Assembly (NCBI RefSeq): GCF_963662255.1
Contig: NC_085055.1
Location: 1,039,979 to 1,103,978, forward strand
Source of the DNA: Cinclus cinclus
Taxonomy: Eukaryota; Chordata; Aves; Passeriformes; Cinclidae
Length of the DNA: 64,000 nucleotides
Reading direction: 5' to 3'
Shown here: positions 1 through 36,000 of the stretch, in pieces
Numbering within the stretch: position 1 is the stretch's first letter
Layout: every line of letters begins with the position of its first letter
The notes under the pieces: generated by a model
Databases searched by the model: none
What the model saw: the letters and a program-made list of their open reading frames with translations, nothing else
Told to the model about the DNA's origin: nothing
Made by a program: the position numbers and the translations under genes

Positions 1-120
1 TGCTCGGCTCCGGGGATGTGCCCGGCTCCGGGGCTGTGCTCGGCTCCGGGGATGTGCCCGGCTCCGGGGCTGTGCTCGGCTCCGGGGCTGTGCTCGGCTC
101 CGGGGATGTGCCCTGCTCCG
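1..120. repeat. GC-rich 18-bp minisatellite
   Basis: Six full 18-bp units starting at 5, 23, 41, 59, 77 and 95, with partial units at both ends. Units share CGGCTCCGGGG and end in either ATGTGCC or CTGTGCT. The array is cut by the left window edge, so its full size is unknown. The 18-bp period keeps the frame open, which explains the short reading frames here; I see no gene. Confidence 0.9.
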
Positions 121-2692
121 TCCGTCGGTGCAGCTCCCGTAGGCTGCCCGGCGATTCCCGTGGCACTGCCCGGCCGGCACGGGACAGGCTGCACAAGTTA
201 ATGAAAAAATTGTAAAGTATTCCCGTGACGTGCTACATTTTCTTTGGAGAAGACGTTTGGAGCCAAGTAAGCCACAAATCGATTTTAACAAACCCATCCC
301 AAAACCAAAAGCCCATGCTTTCATTAACTCTCTGTGCCATCTAGATCAGGATCAGGCTAAACATCTTCATCTCTGTGTTGTCTAAACTTCAGTAGGCAGA
401 GCAAGGGGATCACATAAGCACCAGGAGAAGTGTAAGAAAAACACAATACCGAGACTTATATCTGCTTAAATTGTTCCTACACTTTCACTGTGCTTGCAGT
501 AGCACATAAAGCAGCTTCTGCCTGGTGGTCGTTAATGCAGATGGGCTCAACTCTAAATAACTAGAAGTAAAAATTAGTCAGATGCCTTTAGACATGAGGA
601 GCGCTCCTGCAGAAACAGAAAGATTAGCTTGCTTGGAAGAACTTATATGATTGCAAAGAACATATTTGCACATGAAAGGTGCAGTGTTTCCTGCTGCTCT
701 AAGGAACTGTGTTTTCAGTGCTCAAAGTCACCACCAGAGTCAGGAGATAAGCATCATTGCTTCAATGAGGCTCCAAGTACTCAGAGGATTCTGGAGACTT
801 GGCAGTATTTAGTCCATATAAATAACTTTTTTTTCTGTTTAATATGACTGGAATTAAGAAGGGGATAATGGTTAATTTGCTTTTTTAATTACCCATGAAC
901 TTCTAGCTCACAGTTAATGCAGGGCAGATTTCTCAGTCCTTTGCACATTTCAGTTGGATTTCAGTCCTGTGCCCCAGAGGCCACTGGCTCATATGACCAA
1001 AAATCCTGTTCTTCAGAGAAAAACAGCAGCTCGTGAGGCACGTGAAAATAGTTGTGATGGTCCAGAAAGGTGCAGAAAGACAGAGGCTGGGCAGACCTCA
1101 GGATTCCAGCCTCCTGAGCCCTGGAAGAGCTGCAGTTCTGGCACATCTTGCAGCTTGATGTGCAGGAGTGGTGACAGAAGGGCAGCTGAGACATGCAGAA
1201 ATAAAGTGTCCTCTCGTTTATGTAGAGGAACAGTGTGAGAATGTCCAGTGAGCCACTGAGACAGGTGTTGGTAAACTCATGGAACACAAAATCTCTCTTT
1301 ACTTACGTCTGTAGTACTGGGTTGTTGGACATCTTTAGTTCATTAATAAACATACACATTAGGGACATGTTTGTGCAGCAGAGGAGCCACATTCTAGGGG
1401 AGGCGGACATAAGAGAAAGGAAGAGATTGTTGGAAACTAAGGAATGCAAATCAGGCAGAAAAGGGAGGTCCAGTGGAAAAGCAAAGACTGGAGATTTGAG
1501 AGACTGCTGCAGTTTGAGAAGAGTTTGAGTTGGGATGAGCACAAGTCAGCAATACAGCTAAACCAGTAAAATAACGAAGTTGCAAGTCTCAGATCTGACT
1601 GGATGAAGAGCATGAGAAGGGTCCCTCACTGACTTATGGGGAGAGAGAGAGTGTAAGGAAGGCTGACTTTGTGTGAGGGGTCTGTTGAATGTAGTGTTCC
1701 TATTAATTATCCCACTGAAATTCTCATATTCTTTCCCATTGAATGGAGAGGGTGTGCACTGCCTGTAAAGATGTAAAGAGCCTCAGGAAATGCTGGCAGG
1801 GATTTTCATTGTGAAATACTGAGAAATACATTGCTGTGTATGTAGGGATTGGAATCTCAGTTGGTAGAGGGAAGTCTCGCCCTGGATAAATAGGAGCAGG
1901 TGAAGGGGGAGCACAGAGCTGCCACCAGCAGCAGGGCAAAGGTGGCACAGTTACTTCGGAAGAGCAGCAGAAAGAGGATCTCCAAACCTCCTGCCAGAGC
2001 TGCACGAGTGAGCTCGCTGCCAGCAGCGTTGCGTGACTCCTGTTTCCAGTGCTCTAACCTCCACAGACAGGCTGCTTGCTGTTCTTTAAAAATTGCTGTG
2101 AAGACTCACTGTCTTCAGTGTGAGTTTGACAGGCTCCCAGAAGAGCCTGATTTTTTTTTCTATTTTTAGAGCCAGCTGTAAAGCTGTAGTCAAGAACTGC
2201 TTACATAATATTTTAGAAGTGACAGCGAAGCACAATGGCATATTTTGACCTTTGGCATTAGATAAGTAATTGGCAGGTTAAGTTAATTTTTATTCAAGCA
2301 AAGAGACTTGCTTTTTACTGCTTGTGAACTCCTGTACCTTCACACAAGATTAAACCTCACGGGTACATTTTAAAAATAGGTTTTGGTTTGCTGGCCTTCC
2401 TTTTCTGTGTGGGGTGAAGGAAGCTCCTCCACGTGAAGGACCTCCACTCTCCTGCTCTCCATCCATGCCAACACGGAGTGCATGGTACGTGTGTGCGTGT
2501 GTCCATATGTGTGTGTGTGCACGGGCCTGGCAGAGGGAAGGATCCTTCATTTCCAGACTGACAGCCCAGTAGTATTACAAATAATTGGAAAACTCACCTA
2601 GAAAACACCTTTGTTACTGTGCAGTTGAGGAGCTGGTTTGTAGCCTATGACTCAACATGAGTGCTCAGTGAATATTCCCTTTTCCATTCCAG
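121..2692. other. Upstream flank or 5' intron of MME
   Basis: No coding exon is recognisable. The first 70 bases are still CpG-rich, then the sequence becomes AT-rich and looks unique. A TG-rich stretch lies at 2487-2522. Because the first MME coding exon is preceded by a splice acceptor at 2691-2692, at least part of this stretch should be intron between a non-coding first exon and the ATG exon. I could not locate that first exon or the promoter. Confidence 0.5.
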
Positions 2693-2702
2693 ACACTGGG
2701 TT

Positions 2703-28382
<25,680 letters not shown>

Positions 28383-29670
28383 CGGACTGCAAACCTCACA
28401 TCTCAAGGAGCTTTCCAGGAAAAAAGACCTTTCCAGTTGATTTTGAGAAGGGCAGGAGGGAAGAAAATGGAGGGGAATATGCTAGAGACATGGCTGTAAT
28501 CTTTGGTAAACATGCAAACCCCGAATGATCACCCATCACAGCACGGAAGGACTGAGGCAGTGCTGGGCTGTCTGGCTGCTTCTCCCCCCGGAGCCCCTGG
28601 GACCTGCCTCACCTGGCAGTGCACAGACACATCTCACCTGTAGTTTAACCCTGCCCCCATAGCCAGTGGCTTTTTGGATTCATTTTAAAATGGCAAAGTG
28701 TAGCACATGATCTCCCCCCGTGGGTGAGCGCAGATTTCTGATCAGGCGGAGGAAGGAAGTCAGTAACACACATTTTAGCCATACTAACAGAACAGAGACA
28801 CGACAGTTTATATATGCCAGTGTCAGACTTTGTACCCTCTGCTGTTACGGGAAATCTGTTCTACCAAATGTTTTTATTTTTACTTGAAACCATTTATATG
28901 AGAGGAGTCCAAAGACCTGATGTACTTCAGTATTTTCTCACTAATTACTCCAGCGTGTATTACCTGAAGTCCCTATTTACAACAGTTAATTTACAGCTTT
29001 CCAGCCCAACTGAAATCGTAGGTAATTTATTAATTTCTGTACCTATAATCTGTAAGATTGTGATCAAAGACCCTTTCACCATTTTCTAAGCCTTTTCTTG
29101 CTTTCTCTAAAGTTGCTCTTTTTTAAAGTTTCTAGTAATGTATAAATCATAGTTTTTATATTTAAATCTTGAGCTACACTTTTGACTTGAAGTATTGTAA
29201 CATATTTTATCAGTGGCTACACAGAACTGGGAAATTGGACTAAAGCATGGTATCAGGCAATGAGATAAAGCCTACAAAATTGAGTTCTCCAATGGAGGGC
29301 ACAAACATTGGAGTTTTCAGGCTGACTCTGTCAGTGCTCAGGCTCTGATCCTGCACATAACTTGTATGTGTTCTGATCAACGTCAGTCTTCACATCAGGA
29401 AAGCTGCACAGCTGATTGCAAGAGTCTGGAGGAGCTTTAAGTAGGAGGCTAAAAGGCTTTTAATCTGCAATGATATGTATGAAACATTCTCATGCAGATT
29501 GCAAAGGAACTTACTGCTTTGTTTTTCAAAGCAAAGACATTTCCAAACCAAGTACCAGATACCTCAGATGACTGCTACAATAGGTCTATTTAAAAACCTA
29601 TGTCCTTTTAGCTTTCTGAGTTTGTCATCTGATCAAAACATTTTGATAATAAACTGAAATTATGAGTCAA
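28383..29670 (+). other. MME: Probable MME 3' UTR
   Basis: No canonical polyadenylation hexamer is seen after the stop until AATAAA at 29648-29653. Further AATAAA copies follow at 29704-29709 and 29728-29733. A 3' UTR of about 1.3 kb is therefore inferred. The true end, and whether one of the later signals is used, cannot be told from sequence. Confidence 0.5.
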
Positions 29671-29868
29671 ATGCAGTGCGTATTCTTCATAGCAATTAAT
29701 GAAAATAAAAACCAAGAATTCTCTGCAAATAAACGTCTGTGCTTGCCCCTGAGCCCCACAGCTCAGAAAACACAGCCCACAGCAAACAAATCCCTCTCAC
29801 AACTCTGGGATCAGCTTTGCACAGGAGCGAGCCTCTCACAGAGAGGGGAAACCCAGAGCTCCTCTATT

Positions 29869-29946
29869 TTCACATAGAAACCAACATTTTACATAGATAC
29901 CAACACTTCACATAGAAACCAACATTTCCCACAGGAGCCAACACTC
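29869..29946. repeat. 20-bp tandem repeat, diverged
   Basis: About four copies of a 19-20-bp unit around ACATAGAAACCAACATTT, getting more diverged toward the right. Just beyond the MME polyadenylation signals. Confidence 0.75.
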
Positions 29947-30124
29947 CGTACAGCTGTGCACAGAACAAGGACCACAAAAAAGCCTCCAGCGCTCAGAGAG
30001 AGCTGGAACGGGGCTGGAGACTGAGGGAGAGCGGAGCCAGACGGGCCCTGCACAGGTGAGGGAGTGCCAAGGCATGAGGGAGTGCCTCACCTGTGCTGTG
30101 CCCCGCGGCACACGGGAGTGAGTA

Positions 30125-30713
30125 CCCGGGGGGATGGCTCAGGTGTACCCGGTGGGGTGGCTCAGATGTACCGGGGGGATGGCTCAGATGTACCGGGGGG
30201 ATGGCTCAGATGTACCGGGGGGATGGCTCAGGTGTAGCCGGGGGGGTGGCTCAGGTGTAGCCGGGGGGATGGCTCAGTTGTACCCGGGGGGATGGCTCAG
30301 TTGTACCCGGGGGGGTGGCTCAGGTGTAGCCGGGGGGATGGCTCAGGTGTACCGGGGGGATGGCTCAGATGTACCGGGGGGATGGCTCAGTTGTACCCGG
30401 GGGGATGGCTCAGATGTACCGGGGGGATGGCTCAGTTGTACCCGGGGGGATGGCTCAGGTGTACCCGGGGGGATGGCTCAGTTGTACCCGGGGGGGTGGC
30501 TCAGGTGTAGCCGGGGGGATGGCTCAGTTGTACCCGGGGGGGTGGCTCAGGTGTAGCCGGGGGGATGGCTCAGGTGTACCGGGGGGATGGCTCAGATGTA
30601 CCGGGGGGATGGCTCAGTTGTACCCGGGGGGATGGCTCAGATGTACCGGGGGGATGGCTCAGTTGTACCCGGGGGGATGGCTCAGGTGTACCGGGGGGAT
30701 GGCTCAGTTGTAC
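30125..30713. repeat. 22-24-bp GC-rich minisatellite, about 26 copies
   Basis: Units of 22-24 bp with the core GGGGGGATGGCTCAG followed by (A/G/T)TGTA and then CCC, CC or GCC. Variation lies in the base before TGTA and in the G-run, which is six or seven G in most units. One strand is G-rich. Frames that stay open through it are a by-product. Confidence 0.95.
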
Positions 30714-30780
30714 GCACCCGTCGCTAACCCCGTCCGGGCTCCTACCTGAGCCGGTCACTCCGATGTTCCAGGTCCCCTCA

Positions 30781-31221
30781 GGTTCGGGCTCACACCGGCG
30801 GTTCCGAGGGCTCCAGACCCCCCAGATCCGGGGTTCGGGCTCACACCGGCGGTTCCGAGGGCTCCAGACCCCCCAGATCCGGGGTTCGGGCTCACACCGG
30901 CGGTTCCGAGGGCTCCAGACCCCCCAGATCCGGGGTTCGGGCTCACACCGGCGGTTCCGAGGGCTCCAGACCCCCCAGATCCGGGGTTCGGGCTCACACC
31001 GGCGGTTCCGAGGGCTCCAGACCCCCCAGATCCGGGGTTCGGGCTCACACCGGCGGTTCCGAGGGCTCCAGACCCCCCAGATCCGGGGTTCGGGCTCACA
31101 CCGGCGGTTCCGAGGGCTCCAGACCCCCCAGATCCGGGGTTCGGGCTCACACCGGCGGTTCCGAGGGCTCCAGACCCCCCAGATCCGGGGTTCGGGCTCA
31201 CACCGGCGGTTCCGAGGGCTC
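30781..31221. repeat. 51-bp minisatellite, 8.6 copies
   Basis: Near-identical 51-bp units starting GGTTCGGGCTCACACCGGCG, with inner GAGGGCTCCAGACCCCCCAG. Eight full units and a partial ninth. Because 51 is a multiple of three, it yields repetitive 17-residue peptides on both strands that I do not regard as proteins. Confidence 0.96.
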
Positions 31222-31305
31222 CGGGGCTCCTGAGGGCAGGGGCAGGGGAGACAGCGCCCCCCAGCGGAGCGCACCGGGCGCCCCCCGCCCCGCCGGGACC
31301 GGGAC
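31222..31305. other. GC- and CpG-rich spacer between two arrays
   Basis: About 84 bp very rich in G, C and CpG (for example GCGCCCCCCGCCCCGCCGGG). No promoter element or start of a transcript can be assigned. Confidence 0.5.
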
Positions 31306-31832
31306 CAAACTCTGCTCACAGACAGGTGTTATCCCTGTTCCACCCCAAACTCTGCTCACAGACAGGTGTTATCCCTGTTCCACCCCAAACTCTGCTCACA
31401 GACAGGTGTTATCCCTGTTCCACCCCAAACTCTGCTCACAGACAGGTGTTATCCCTGTTCCACCCCAAACTCTGCTCACAGACAGGTGTTATCCCTGTTC
31501 CACCCCAAACTCTGCTCACAGACAGGTGTTATCCCTGTTCCACCCCAAACTCTGCTCACAGACAGGTGTTATCCCTGTTCCACCCCAAACTCTGCTCACA
31601 GACAGGTGTTATCCCTGTTCCACCCCAAACTCTGCTCACAGACAGGTGTTATTCCTGTTCCACCCCAAACTCTGCTCACAGACAAGTGTTATCCCTGTTC
31701 CACCCCAAACTCTGCTCACAGACAGGTGTTATCCCTGTTCCACCCCAAACTCTGCTCACAGACAGGTGTTATCCCTGTTCCACCCCAAACTCTGCTCACA
31801 GACAGGTGTTATCCCTGTTCCACCCCAAACTC
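31306..31832. repeat. 40-bp minisatellite, about 13 copies
   Basis: Forty-base units starting AAACTCTGCTCACAGACAGG and continuing TGTTATCCCTGTTCCACCCC. Nearly perfect: the differences I see are one C to T at about 31651 and one G to A at about 31685. Such homogeneity points to recent amplification or to conversion between units. Confidence 0.96.
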
Positions 31833-33800
31833 TCCTACTCGATTTACTCCAAGAGCTGTCCAGGGCAAACAGGGAAAGCCAGGCAGAGGCTGTGGGGCAT
31901 CATACTGGGACACTGGTGTAGTGGCCTGACACTGAAATTATCACCTCACTTTTAACAGTGCAGCACCAGCATTTTGCAGGAAATCTCAATGTGCACAGCT
32001 TTTTTCCCCTCAATCACCAGCACCTCTCTGAGAGAAAAGAACCTGGCTCTCAAACACTCATTTCATTCTTCAGGAATGAAAAATCCCAAACCTTTTGCTA
32101 CCCCTTTTACCCACACATGTAAGGAGAGCTTCACGCTGTACAGCTGCACCACGAGCAGACACCCGAGTGGGCAGTCTGAAGGTGGTAACAAAAGGTCACT
32201 CTGCAGAGTGCTCAGAGATCTTCCAACAGCCTGGGGGATGCGTATTTTCTTGGAATAATCCTCTCTTTATTACCCCATAAAACTGGCAGAAACTTCTGCT
32301 TTGTATACAGCAAGTCAGCTCAATGATATTGACGCCAGCCTAGAAAGTTATTTTGGTTTGCTCTGCCAAATGAGATCTCAAAAATCAGGTAAAGCTAAAC
32401 CAGATTGCAGTGTTTACATTTTATCTGTGTAACATTTTAATTGGAAACATTCGATTTCCAGCGCTGTGAGACACCCAAAGAGTTGTTTGGGTCAGAACTG
32501 TTTCCCTCTGTGCCTGGTAAATGGAATTGTACAAACACAGACGTGGTCACTGTGGAGTCACGGCTGCATCAGTGTGGGTGGGCTCAGACATTGAGGAATT
32601 GAAGGCGAGACCCTGAGGTGTCTGCTCAGGGTGGGCTCTGGGCTCAGCCCCTCGCAGGGAGGGAAGGGGATGTTCCTACCTGCAGGGACTCCCTGAGGTG
32701 CTCAGGTGCTCACAGGACACAGCAGCCGTGCAGGCATCAGCAATTTCCAGGGTCCAGCCCCTCTCTTTCAGGTCTAGCCCCTCTCTTTCAGGACATCTGA
32801 TGAGACTGGATCCCCCCTCTGTCCTCAGTTCATTCACAGGTGAAGAAACCCAGTGTTAGGACAATTCCCAAAGGGAATGTCACACTTCAGTGCTCCTGCT
32901 GGCTGCTGGAGTGGCCCAGGAATGTTCATGGCTGCACTACGACAAAATCTATTTGTGTTTCCATTCCTAAAGCTCAACAGACAGTGCCCACAGATGGAGA
33001 CAGGATGTCTGACTGATGTACCTTCCTCACATTCTCAAAACTATACTAATGGTGTGAACAGGAGTCAAAAAAAAAAGTTTCCTTCTCTATTTTACCCCAT
33101 CAGGGGTCATTAAGAGTTTTTTCACATTCCCTTAAACATCTTGCTGGGATCTTCCAGGCATGCCTCCCACAATGGATTCTCTGCTTTAACTGGGGATTGA
33201 ATTATTAATGATTTCATCTTCTCAGAACTGCAGTTCTTCAGTAGAAAAGTCTTCATGCTCAAAAGCCCAAAGCTGTCAGTGAAAATGCAGTGATCTGATG
33301 CTCAGTTGTGATTTAAATGGCAAAGTCACTGGAAGTTCACGTGGCTGATTATTGACTGGGGGAATATAATTATCTCCAATTATAATTAAAAAGGCAAACC
33401 CCCCAGTACAAAACACTGAGGGCCCCAGTGAGCCTGAGATTCAGACACAGTCAGCTCTACAACCCTCCCAGCTCTGAATAAGCCTGAGGTTTTCTTTTCG
33501 AAGGACATACAAAGTTTGTTTCGTAGCAATAGAGTCCAAGAGATTTTCCCCATAATAAGGCTAAAAATACTTGCCCAGGCCCCATGAGAAATTAACCCTT
33601 GCCTGTTTCTGGCAAGCTTGAAGTTCCTTAGCTGGCAGTAGTTATTTTTAAAGTTTGCTGTTCAGCAAGCAGGCTTTCAGCAGCAATCTGAACTACCACA
33701 AGATTCTGAAAACCACCCCCTCTGCTGTAAATAATCTGAGAACAGGGAAATTGGTTTGGTGATTCTTCCTAATGGATAAAAAGCGTGCACAACATTTACA
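31833..33800. other. Intergenic region between MME and DWORF
   Basis: Mostly unique-looking sequence without recognisable exons. A 22-bp direct duplication (CCAGCCCCTCTCTTTCAGG type) lies at about 32751-32792. Nothing else supported. Confidence 0.5.
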
Positions 33801-33814
33801 TCATTGATATTAAA

Positions 33815-33903
33815 AATAACTCATTTTATACATATTTAATCTTTAGAAATTGAAATTGAGCTTCTGTGTTCTTCTCATCAACATCATTGTAGGTTCTTCT
33901 GAC
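33815..33903 (-). other. STRIT1: Probable non-coding exon 3 of DWORF (3' UTR)
   Basis: On the minus strand a good acceptor, TTTTCTGTGTCTTACAG, ends at 33904, followed by exon sequence GTCAGAAGAACCTAC. An ATTAAA signal lies at 33840-33835 and a TATAAA at 33830-33825, so the transcript should end near 33810-33820. This fits the three-exon layout known for mammalian DWORF, where the last exon is untranslated. The end is approximate. Confidence 0.55.
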
Positions 33904-33959
33904 CTGTAAGACACAGAAAATTCCATTTAAAAAGGTGGCAGTGCCAAGTAAGGCAGGGG

Positions 33960-34300
33960 AGGCTGCTGTGTGACACTGCCATCACTGCAGGGCTGCTGTG
34001 TGACTCTGCTGTGTGTGACTCTGCTGTGTGTGACACTGCCATCACTGCAGGGCTGCTGTGTGACTCTGCTGTGTGTGACTCTGCTGTGTGTGACACTGCC
34101 ATCACTGCAGGGCTGCTGTGTGACTCTGCTGTGTGTGACACTGCCATCACTGCAGGGCTGCTGTGTGACTCTGCTGTGTGTGACTCTGCTGTGTGTGACA
34201 CTGCCATCACTGCAGGGCACTGTGTGACTCTGCTGTGTGTGACTCTGCTGTGTGTGACACTGCCATCACTTACCACAGGGCTGTGTGTGACACTGCCATC
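33960..34300. repeat. 60-bp composite minisatellite inside DWORF intron 2
   Basis: Higher-order units, mostly 60 bp, mark themselves by GACACTGCCATCACTGCAGG at 33972, 34032, 34092, 34137, 34197 and about 34256, then a shortened copy near 34289. Inside each unit a TGTGTGACTCTGCTG motif is repeated. The array fills most of the 370-nt intron inferred between DWORF exons 2 and 3, and its right end reaches into exon 2. Confidence 0.93.
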
Positions 34301-34309
34301 CCTTCCCAG

Positions 34310-34404
34310 TCAGGAGAAGACAATGTAAACCATGAGGGCACAGCCCAGGATCCAGCCGAGTGCCAGCAGCATGGGGACAATCAGGTGGGACAGCTGGGCC
34401 TGGG
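34310..34404 (-). CDS. STRIT1: DWORF coding exon 2 (membrane helix and stop)
   Basis: Ninety-five coding bases completing codon 5 and ending at TGA (34312-34310). It encodes the whole membrane helix. The exon probably continues 36 nt past the stop to a donor G|GTAAGTG at 34274/34273. A junction that close behind the stop would not be expected to trigger nonsense-mediated decay. Upstream in-frame sequence (to about 34606) is open but is intron. Confidence 0.92.
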
Positions 34405-35895
34405 CTGGCACAGAAAACAGGGTCAGAGACATGGCAGGGGACCTGCTGAACAAATCCCACCAAATGTGGGGATGTCCCAGGGTGCCTGAGCCCTGGTTCA
34501 GGCTGCTCAGCAGGCCTAGAGCTGCCTCAGAGGAGCCCAGTGCTGGCCAAGGTTCTCTGTGGAGCACATGGAAATCAAGACTGGCTTTACATAAATACAT
34601 CTCCATAAAACATCAGAATTTTAAAGACCCTTCTCCCACTTTCCTGCAAACAGCACACTCTTGCCAGAAAGCACAATAACAACCTTTGAGATCCTATTAC
34701 TTACAAACTCTTACAATCCTATATTACAAACTCTTACAGCACATCTTTACACAGTCAATAGAATTACAGGTTTTTGAAGGGATTAATAAATTATGTAAAA
34801 CTGTTCACAACACCTTGCACTGTTTAGATCAAGCACGCAGACTGAGAGGGATGATTAATAATTTAAGGGTTGTTCCTCTAGAGCTCTGCACAGCAAACTT
34901 GTCTCACCATGACACTGCACAGTGTGTCTGCCAGAGGGACAGAAGACCTGCATGCGCTGCCATGAAAATATTAAACACATAAAGAACCACAGAGCAAAGA
35001 AATCCTGTCCTGTAACTGGGTGTCCTTTTGCCCCAGGGCAGTCCCTCACCTGTTTCCTTTAGTCCAGTGAAGCTGCTGGGGGCACGGAGGGATTTGTCAG
35101 AGCTCTGCTGATGCTGCCGACTGTGGGGCTTTGGTATGGAGCTCCAGTTTAAACCAGTATCAGGGTAATTTCTGGGGCTATCAACGAAAACTCAAATAAA
35201 GAGTGTTCAGTGTCCTTTTGTACCTTAACAGAAACTCACTGTCCACAGAAACCAGAGTCAGTGGTGCAAAAAACCAGGAGATGAGTCTTTAAAGACTTTG
35301 AAGGTAGCTATGAAGGTGTATTTAAAAGTTCCCTTCACAAGTGTTACCTGAGTAACTGTGCACACAGCACAGATACAGTTGTAAATTTAAGTGAAATAAA
35401 TAAAAAAGTGCAATAGATATAAAATGCACTTTTACAAACTGCTTTCCTCGTTGGAGAGAGTGAAGTGTGCTTACAATGGAAAGGTCATTATTAAAATTTC
35501 ATTTTGCTCTGCCACTTGAGCTTTATGGGGTTAAAATCTAATTTACTCTGTGTTCACTTGGCACTACACTTGGAGGTCAGCTACACACAGTACAACAAAA
35601 ATACTGTCAAACATAACTCATCTTACACACTGTCCTATAGTGTCAGCTAACTTGGAATGACAACTAACAAAAAATAAAGAAAACAAAACTGATAGGATTC
35701 AAAAATGCAGGAGGAACCCAAGCTGTTAATAGAATTAGCTTTTAAAGTGATTACAATTTCTTATTGAAAATAAAATATATATGTTGTGTATCAGACAAGA
35801 ACACCTGATTATATTCACACTGCATTGTCAGATCTATTAATTTCAGTATATTATTACATTCACATTTAACTGTGCCTCTTACCTGGTTCTGCCAT
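34310..35895 (-). CDS. STRIT1: DWORF, SERCA-activating micropeptide (35 residues, two coding exons)
   Basis: DWORF is a single-pass micropeptide of the sarcoplasmic reticulum in heart and slow muscle. It binds the calcium pump SERCA and raises its activity by displacing inhibitors such as phospholamban. Joining complement 35895-35883 (ATG GCA GAA CCA G) to complement 34404-34310 gives 108 nt, 35 codons plus TGA, the length I recall for the mammalian protein. The peptide starts MAEPAQAQLSHLIVPMLLAL and ends GWILGCALMVYIVFS. By memory it shares with human DWORF the MAE start, Ser10-His11-Leu12, Val14-Pro15 (the helix kink), Gly21-Trp22-Ile23, Gly25-Cys26, Met29, Tyr31 and the VFS end, 21 of 35 positions. 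The split after four codons plus one base also matches mammals. Its place between MME and PLCH1, on the PLCH1 strand, is as I recall for human. The donor is G|GTAAGA, the acceptor TTTTCTGTGCCAG, and the intron is 1478 nt. Confidence 0.93.
35883..35895 (-). CDS. STRIT1: DWORF coding exon 1 (13 coding bases, start codon)
   Basis: ATGGCAGAACCAG followed by the donor GTAAGAGG. The start codon has G at -3 and G at +4. The choice rests on three things: the peptide MAEP next to the mammalian MAEK, the matching phase, and the total of exactly 35 codons. Residue 4 is Pro here, where mammals have Lys. Confidence 0.88.
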
Positions 35896-35962
35896 TCCCC
35901 CTCTGCTAGTTTAATGGCAGGCTAAGGTTTGCCTCTGCAGTTGCTCTGAGAGCCCTGGGATG

Positions 35963-35999
35963 CTTTAAATAGAGCAATATTTGGAATGTGCTGCAGCTG
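35963..35999 (-). promoter_or_regulatory. STRIT1: Candidate DWORF promoter with muscle-type motifs
   Basis: About 70-105 bp upstream of the DWORF ATG the minus strand holds CTATTTAAAG (35972-35963), one base off a MEF2 site and also TATA-like. Then come a CArG-like CCAAATATTG (about 35984-35975), a TEAD-type GGAATGT (35983-35989 on the plus strand) and a CAGCTG E-box (35994-35999). MEF2 control is known for mammalian DWORF. These are motif matches only. Confidence 0.45.
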
Positions 36000-36000
36000 C

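Noticed and set aside
30134..31955. Repetitive frames such as the 249-codon minus-strand and 209-codon plus-strand ones
   Set aside because: They follow the 23-, 51- and 40-bp minisatellites and end when the arrays end.
33990..34270. Acceptor-like CCCTGCAG in each unit of the DWORF intron array
   Set aside because: They lack a clear branch point and exon body, and the acceptor at 33904 is much better, so I do not propose exons inside the array.
34404..34606. 98-codon frame continuing upstream of DWORF exon 2
   Set aside because: The upstream part is intron: the acceptor at 34405 and the exon at 35883-35895 give a product of the right length, while the longer N-terminus has no known counterpart.
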